Source of the DNA: Actinomycetes bacterium
Lineage (GTDB): Bacteria; Actinomycetota; Thermoleophilia; Gaiellales; F1-60-MAGs149
Length of the DNA stretch: 64,000 bases
Reading direction: 5' to 3'
Assembly (NCBI GenBank): GCA_025360225.1
Contig: JANYCN010000064.1
Coordinates: 1 to 64,000 of the forward strand
The first letter of the stretch is position 1, and every line of letters begins with the position of its first letter. Below, piece by piece: positions 59,715-64,000 of this stretch. The position numbers and the translations under genes are program-made. The notes under the pieces were generated by a model. It ran no database searches. It was not told the DNA's origin and saw only the letters and a list, made by a program, of their open reading frames with translations.

Positions 59715-61246
59715 TCGACCAGTGCGGGGGTGATGGCCTGCTCGACGGGCGCGTGCTGTGGCAGGCCGAAGGCGGACAGCGCGGAGGCGATCAGGCACAA
59801 CGCGGCGCCGGCCCAGAACGCGCCGTGCATGCCGTTGACGAACGCCTTCGAGGCGGCGGCGTGCGCCGGTTCACCAGCGATCCGCCCAACGAGCGCTCCC
59901 TGTCCACCAACGACGAGCTGCTCGAGCCCGGCCGCCTTCGCCTGGAGCGCGGTCGGCAGCGAGGCGACGTGCGTCTTCCAGTCACTCGCGCTGATCGCAG
60001 CGACGACCGATCCCATAACGGCGATCCCGATCGCGCCGCCCACCTGCCGGGAGGAGTTGAGGACGCCTGATGCGACACCCGACTTTCGCGGGTCGACGGC
60101 GCTCATCGCGGCGCCTGAAAGCGCCGGCATCGCCATCGCGATCCCCGCGCCCAGGCACGTGAAGAGCGGCCAGATCCGCGCGTACCTGCTTGCCTCGTCG
60201 ATCTGGGTCAGCCCGAACATGCCGACGGCGGTGAGACCCATCCCGAACGTCATCGGGATGCGCGGACCGACCTTCTGGTTCAACCGGCCAGCGAGCGGCG
60301 CGACGAACATGATCATTAGCGTCATCGGCATCGAGCGCAGGCCGGCGTCGACGGCCGAGTAGCCCTTGACGTTCTGGAAGTAGAGGGTGACGAAGAACAG
60401 CGAGCCGAAGAGGGCAACGCCGACGAGCACCGCGACGGCGTTCGCGACGGCGAACTGGCGGATCTTGAAGAAGCCGAGAGGCACCATCGGCTGGTCGACG
60501 CGCAGCTCCCAGACGATCCAGGCGATGATCGCGACGACGCCGGCCGCGAGGAGCCCGACGATGTACGCGGAGAACCAGCTGTGCTCGTTGGTCTTGATCA
60601 GGCCGAACGTCAGGGCAAACAGCCCGCCGGTCACGAGCACGGTGCCGACCGCGTCAAGCCGGGTCGTGCTCGGGTCGCGTGACTCGTCGACGGCCATCAG
60701 GCAGACGATCGCGGCGATCACGCCAACCGGCGCGTTCACCCAGAACACCGATGCCCAGCCATAGTGCTCGACGAGGAACCCGCCAGCGATGGGGCCGACG
60801 GCGATGCCGAGGCCGGAGATACCAGCCCAGATGCCGATCGCGACCGGGATCTGCGGGCGCGGGAAGGCGTTCACGAGGATCGACAGCGACAGCGGGTTCA
60901 TGATCGCCGCGCCGATGCCCTGCAGGGCGCGGGCGATGATCAACTGGGTGTCAGAGGTCGCGAGCGCGCAGGCGACGCTGAAGACCGTGAAGAGCGCGAG
61001 ACCGACGATGAACATCCGCTTCCGACCGAACCGGTCGCCGAGCTTGCCGCCGAGAAGGATCAGCGACGCGAAGCTGAGGACGTACGCGTTCACCGTCCAC
61101 TCGAGGTTCGCCGGGGTCGCGTTGAGCTCGCGCTGGATCGTCGGTAGGGCGACGTTCACGATGGTGTTGTCAAGCATGATCATGAACAGCGCGAAACACA
61201 TCGCGAAGAGCGTGAACCACTTGCGGTTCGGGTTGTCGGTCGTCAC
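59711..61246 (-). CDS. DHA2-type (14-TM) MFS drug exporter
   Basis: This 511-aa proton-driven exporter of the EmrB/QacA group begins with FAMCFALFMIMLDNTIVNVA, which carries the family LD-TIVNVA motif. It has GKLGDRFGRKRMF between helices 2 and 3 and AIMNPLSLSILVNAFPR. About fourteen hydrophobic segments are visible. The ATG overlaps the stop of the TetR gene, so it is under that regulator. The stop codon is part of a repeat tip. Its drug or metabolite substrate is unknown. Confidence 0.93.
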   Translation of the reverse strand: MTTDNPNRKWFTLFAMCFALFMIMLDNTIVNVALPTIQRELNATPANLEWTVNAYVLSFASLILLGGKLGDRFGRKRMFIVGLALFTVFSVACALATSDTQLIIARALQGIGAAIMNPLSLSILVNAFPRPQIPVAIGIWAGISGLGIAVGPIAGGFLVEHYGWASVFWVNAPVGVIAAIVCLMAVDESRDPSTTRLDAVGTVLVTGGLFALTFGLIKTNEHSWFSAYIVGLLAAGVVAIIAWIVWELRVDQPMVPLGFFKIRQFAVANAVAVLVGVALFGSLFFVTLYFQNVKGYSAVDAGLRSMPMTLMIMFVAPLAGRLNQKVGPRIPMTFGMGLTAVGMFGLTQIDEASRYARIWPLFTCLGAGIAMAMPALSGAAMSAVDPRKSGVASGVLNSSRQVGGAIGIAVMGSVVAAISASDWKTHVASLPTALQAKAAGLEQLVVGGQGALVGRIAGEPAHAAASKAFVNGMHGAFWAGAALCLIASALSAFGLPQHAPVEQAITPALVD

Positions 61247-61845
61247 TGGGCGTCCTTTCCGGATGCGATGAGGGTGGCGAGCGCGTCCATGACGCGTGGC
61301 ATGTCGGCAAGTCCAGCGGAGCCCTCGATGGCGTTGCGGTGGTTCGCAAGCAGCGAGATCGCAACGGCGAGCCAGGCGATCAGCTCGGCATCGACGTCGC
61401 CGCGCACCGCTCCCGTGGCCTGACCGGCGCGAACGACCTCGGTGACCGTGTTCCAGTGACCGTCGGTGCTCGCCTGGAGGACGGCACGCACGTCGGCGTC
61501 GTCCGTCATCGTCACGGCGAGGCTCCGCAGCCGTGACAGCTCGGCCCAGGTCGGGTCGGCCATCAGCCGCGCGGACACGTCGAGGAGCGTCGCGAGCGGG
61601 TCGTCGGAGCCCGCGAGCGCGTCGAGGACCCGACGCTTCACCTCGAGCCCCGCCTCCGCGATCACCGCCGCGAAGAGGGCGTGCTTGGAGGGGAAGTGCT
61701 TGTACAGCGTCGGCTCCGAGCAGTCTGCCGCGGCGGCGATCTCAGCGGTCGCGGCACCGTGGAACCCGCGCATTGCGAACACGCCCCGGGCCGCGGCGAG
61801 GATCACCGTACGGCGTTCGAGCGCCGTCAACCTCGTGTCCCGCAT
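61243..61845 (-). CDS. TetR family regulator
   Basis: This is a 200-aa repressor. The helix-turn-helix is in LAAARGVFAMRGFHGAATAE followed by IAAAADCSEPTLYKHFPSK. The C-terminal ligand domain is helical. The ATG at 61845 is chosen because an operator-like palindrome (61863-61880) lies directly upstream; the longer frame would translate through it. It should repress itself and the exporter gene it overlaps, and be released by an exported compound. Confidence 0.9.
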   Translation of the reverse strand: MRDTRLTALERRTVILAAARGVFAMRGFHGAATAEIAAAADCSEPTLYKHFPSKHALFAAVIAEAGLEVKRRVLDALAGSDDPLATLLDVSARLMADPTWAELSRLRSLAVTMTDDADVRAVLQASTDGHWNTVTEVVRAGQATGAVRGDVDAELIAWLAVAISLLANHRNAIEGSAGLADMPRVMDALATLIASGKDAQ

Positions 61846-61862
61846 CTGCCCGGGGCCACGAG

Positions 61863-61880
61863 TGAGTGAGCGTTCACTAA
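61863..61880. promoter_or_regulatory. TetR-type operator
   Basis: TGAGTGAGCGTTCACTAA is a near-palindrome with AGTGA/TCACT half-sites, typical of TetR-family operators, 18 bases before the regulator gene. Confidence 0.65.
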
Positions 61881-61894
61881 CCACGCTCGGGACT

Positions 61895-62164
61895 CTAGTG
61901 CTCGCCGGCCTCTCGATCAAGCGCCTGCCGCTTTCGCCGCTCGTGCTTGCTAGCAGCGATCACCGCCCAGGTCGCCGGGACGGCCCAGAAGAGGCCATAG
62001 CCGATCCCTCGACCGGTCGGCTGGTTGAGGAGCGTCACGTGCACGAGAGCGAGGAGCGCCGCGATCGGTGGGCCACCGATGAGCGCCTGCGGGCCACCGT
62101 CAAGCGACTCCCACCAGAGCAGGAACCGGGGCGGCGTGGCCCGTTGACCGGGACGAGAGCTCAC
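61895..62164 (-). CDS. small membrane protein, 89 aa
   Basis: This unknown protein has two hydrophobic segments (PIAALLALVHVTLL and GYGLFWAVPATWAVIAAS) and basic ends (SSRPGQRATPPR and KHERRKRQALDRE). It is probably an inner-membrane protein with both termini inside. It lies between the TetR and XRE genes, transcribed towards the TetR gene. No homologue comes to mind. Confidence 0.5.
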   Translation of the reverse strand: MSSRPGQRATPPRFLLWWESLDGGPQALIGGPPIAALLALVHVTLLNQPTGRGIGYGLFWAVPATWAVIAASKHERRKRQALDREAGEH

Positions 62165-62230
62165 ACCAGGGATCGTACTCTGATCCTCAATCTGACGGCG
62201 TTCGCCGCGCCGAGTCGATCCTGATACAAA

Positions 62231-62248
62231 TGTACGTGATAACGTACA
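62231..62248. promoter_or_regulatory. perfect palindromic operator over a leaderless promoter
   Basis: TGTACGT-GATA-ACGTACA has perfect 7-base arms. TAACGT (62240-62245), within it, is followed by 6 bases and the GTG of the XRE-cupin gene, so it can serve as the -10 box. A further TACAAA at 62225 with TTCGCC at 62201 is an alternative promoter. The layout suggests autoregulation. Confidence 0.65.
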
Positions 62249-62251
62249 AGA

Positions 62252-62803
62252 GTGACCGTCTCCATCGGCCCCCGCATCCGGATCCTGCGCAACGACCGCT
62301 TCCTGTCGCTGCGCGACCTGGCTGACCGCTCCGGGGTGTCGGCGCCGATGCTGTCCCAGGTCGAGCGCGGCGAGACATCACCAACGCTCGCTGTGGCGGA
62401 GAAGATCGCCGACGGGCTCGGGCTCTCGCTCTCGGGCCTGCTGCGTCTCGACGAGGCACCGCCGGTCGAGATCGTCCGTGTCACCGGACGCCAGGGTGGC
62501 GGAACGGTCGACCATCGCTGGGAGGTGCTCACCCCCGATCACCCGGGTCAGCGCATCGCCGTGTCTCGCCACGAGCTCGCAGCACGCGCCGCGACCGGCG
62601 GCGCGCCGATGCACCAGCCCGGCGCGCGCGAGTTCGCGCTGGTCGAGACCGGCCCGGTCACGCTCGAGGTCGACGGCGAGCTCCATCGGCTCGAGACCGG
62701 CGACACGATCACGTTCGACGCCGACCTTCCCCACCGCTTCGTCGCCGCCGACGAAGCGGCCGCCATCATCTCCGTCGTCACCGCCAGCCTGAGGAGCAGC
62801 TAA
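62252..62803 (+). CDS. XRE-cupin transcriptional regulator
   Basis: This 183-aa protein has an N-terminal helix-turn-helix ([20 protein letters not shown] then [18 protein letters not shown]) and a C-terminal cupin (about 100-180, [32 protein letters not shown]). Such regulators sense small ligands through the cupin. The GTG start is set by the palindrome and -10 box just upstream. leuC begins 2 bases after its stop, so it may regulate the leu genes or simply be read through. Confidence 0.88.
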   Translation: MTVSIGPRIRILRNDRFLSLRDLADRSGVSAPMLSQVERGETSPTLAVAEKIADGLGLSLSGLLRLDEAPPVEIVRVTGRQGGGTVDHRWEVLTPDHPGQRIAVSRHELAARAATGGAPMHQPGAREFALVETGPVTLEVDGELHRLETGDTITFDADLPHRFVAADEAAAIISVVTASLRSS

Positions 62804-62805
62804 CC

Positions 62806-64000
62806 GTGCCCCAGTCCACCTTCGAGAAGATCTGGGATGACCACGTCGTCGCCGACGATCTGCTCTACATCGACCTACACCTCGTCCACGAGGTGACGAG
62901 CGCACAGGCGTTCGACGGGCTACGGCTCGCTGGGCGCGGCGTTCGACGCCCCGATCGCACGCTAGCGACCGCCGACCACAACGTGCCGACGACCGGGCTC
63001 GAGCGTGGCATCGAGGACGAGCTCTCCCGTATCCAGCTCGACACGCTCGAGCGGAACGCTCGCGAGTTCGGCGTTCCGTTCTACGGCCTCGGCCATCGCC
63101 GGCAGGGGATCGTGCACGTCATCGGGCCGGAGCTCGGCGTCACCCAGCCAGGGATGACGATCGTGTGCGGCGACTCGCACACCGCGACGCACGGGGCGTT
63201 CGGTGCGCTCGCGTTCGGCATCGGCACCAGCGAGGTCGAGCACGTCCTCGCGACCCAGACGCTGCCGCAGCGGCGGCCGCGCACCATGCGCGTGCGCTTC
63301 GAGGGCGCGCCAGGGACCGGCGTGGTGGCGAAAGACCTGATACTCGGGCTGATCGGTCAGGTCGGCACCGCCGGGATGACCGGGCACGTCGTCGAGTACA
63401 CCGGGCAGGCGATCCGGGCGCTGTCGATGGAAGGCCGCATGACGGTCTGCAACATGTCGATCGAGGGCGGCGCGCGAGCCGGCTACATCTGCCCGGACGA
63501 GACGACGTTTCGGTACCTCGAGGGGCGCCCGGGCGTCAGCGGCGGCGACCTCGCACGCTGGGAGCGCTACACGACCGACGAGGGCTCGAGCTTTGACAGC
63601 GAGATCGTGGTCGACGTCCCCGCGCTCGCGCCGATGGTCAGCTGGGGGACGAACCCAGGGCAGGTCGCGCCGATCACCGGTCGCGTTCCTGTCGCAACGA
63701 CGGCCGACGAGGAGCGTGCGCTGGCATACATGGCGCTGACCGGCGGCACGGCGATCGAGGACATCGCGATCGACCGGGTGTTCATCGGCTCGTGCACGAA
63801 CGGCCGGATCGAGGACCTGCGGGCCGCGGCCGCCCTCGTCGAAGGCAAGCGGATCGCCGCGACCGTGTCGGCGATGGTCGTCCCCGGCTCGATGCAGGTG
63901 AAGCTGCAGGCCGAGCGGGAGGGCCTCGACCAGGTCTTCGTGGCCGCGGGCTTCGAGTGGCGCAGCGCCGGCTGCTCGATGTGCCTCGGCATGAACCCCG
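62806..64000 (+). CDS. leuC: 3-isopropylmalate dehydratase large subunit (partial, runs off the end)
   Basis: This aconitase-family subunit of leucine synthesis isomerises 2- to 3-isopropylmalate with an iron-sulfur cluster. 398 codons are visible without a stop. It has [37 protein letters not shown] and the cluster cysteines in [14 protein letters not shown] and [11 protein letters not shown]. Only the final part is missing. The GTG start has GAGGAG 9 bases upstream and follows the XRE-cupin stop by 2 bases. leuD is expected just beyond the window. Confidence 0.95.
   Translation, partial: MPQSTFEKIWDDHVVADDLLYIDLHLVHEVTSAQAFDGLRLAGRGVRRPDRTLATADHNVPTTGLERGIEDELSRIQLDTLERNAREFGVPFYGLGHRRQGIVHVIGPELGVTQPGMTIVCGDSHTATHGAFGALAFGIGTSEVEHVLATQTLPQRRPRTMRVRFEGAPGTGVVAKDLILGLIGQVGTAGMTGHVVEYTGQAIRALSMEGRMTVCNMSIEGGARAGYICPDETTFRYLEGRPGVSGGDLARWERYTTDEGSSFDSEIVVDVPALAPMVSWGTNPGQVAPITGRVPVATTADEERALAYMALTGGTAIEDIAIDRVFIGSCTNGRIEDLRAAAALVEGKRIAATVSAMVVPGSMQVKLQAEREGLDQVFVAAGFEWRSAGCSMCLGMNP

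Noticed and set aside
61895-61905. CTAGTGCTCG as another end of the CTAGTGGT repeat family
   Set aside because: Only the first six bases match; the TGATTG core is missing, so it is a chance stop codon context.

Overview
The window is very GC-rich and densely packed, with many 1-8 base start/stop overlaps. Twelve start codons sit directly behind a -10 hexamer. These traits, together with a CIRCE-controlled groESL, a lipoprotein-type CUT1 sugar-binding protein and heterotetrameric E1 genes beside lipA/lipB, suggest an actinobacterium. A Thermoleophilia-like soil organism is my guess from overall gene character, not something the sequence proves. No phage, integrase, CRISPR array or rRNA is visible. 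One tRNA is present.

Layout. 79-1190 (minus) holds three small unknown genes. 1231-4518 (plus) is a four-gene overlapping operon: OsmC, ureohydrolase, DUF815 ATPase, ribose-5-phosphate isomerase. It meets an amylosucrase head-on. 6598-12302 (minus) is a hydantoinase/oxoprolinase-type cluster (HyuB, HyuA, SDR, sarcosine oxidase-like flavoenzyme). 12363-16706 holds a DUF2207 membrane protein, an MFS carrier, an ACC deaminase and an acyl-CoA dehydrogenase. 16770-23466 (plus) holds a thioredoxin-TPR protein and then a CUT1 ABC importer whose binding protein and two permeases are separated by three catabolic genes (SDR, D-threonine aldolase-like, acetamidase/formamidase). 23435-30834 (minus) is a 2-oxoacid dehydrogenase operon with its own lipoate genes. 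30956-36515 has a zinc-ribbon protein, an SGNH hydrolase and a five-gene oxidoreductase/TIM-barrel operon. 36680-38830 is groESL with two CIRCE operators and a strong terminator. 38885-39537 is a VapBC-like pair. 39609-50749 is mostly housekeeping (dapB, MidA-like, ygfZ, tRNA-Arg, PiT phosphate carrier, fba) with several unknowns. 50746-59541 has a penicillin acylase, an EamA carrier, a large secreted Asp-box protein and an acyl-CoA ligase/MaoC pair. 59711-64000 has a drug exporter with its TetR regulator, an XRE-cupin regulator and the start of leuC.

Main points for follow-up. (1) A dispersed family of short elements with inverted ends beginning CTAGTGGT occurs at 6618, 14519, 32228, 41718 and 59638. 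Their CTAG tips coincide with the stop codons of flanking genes, and one appears to supply a start codon. (2) A tRNA-Arg with anticodon GCG, unusual for bacteria, lies antisense to the end of ygfZ. (3) Leaderless-type starts recur. (4) The catabolic ABC cluster at 17590-23466 has no assigned substrate. (5) There are several unexplained proteins: a Rieske domain fused to an unknown domain, and a three-repeat protein in the lipoate operon. (6) A fragment of rpiA lies 2 kb from the intact gene.
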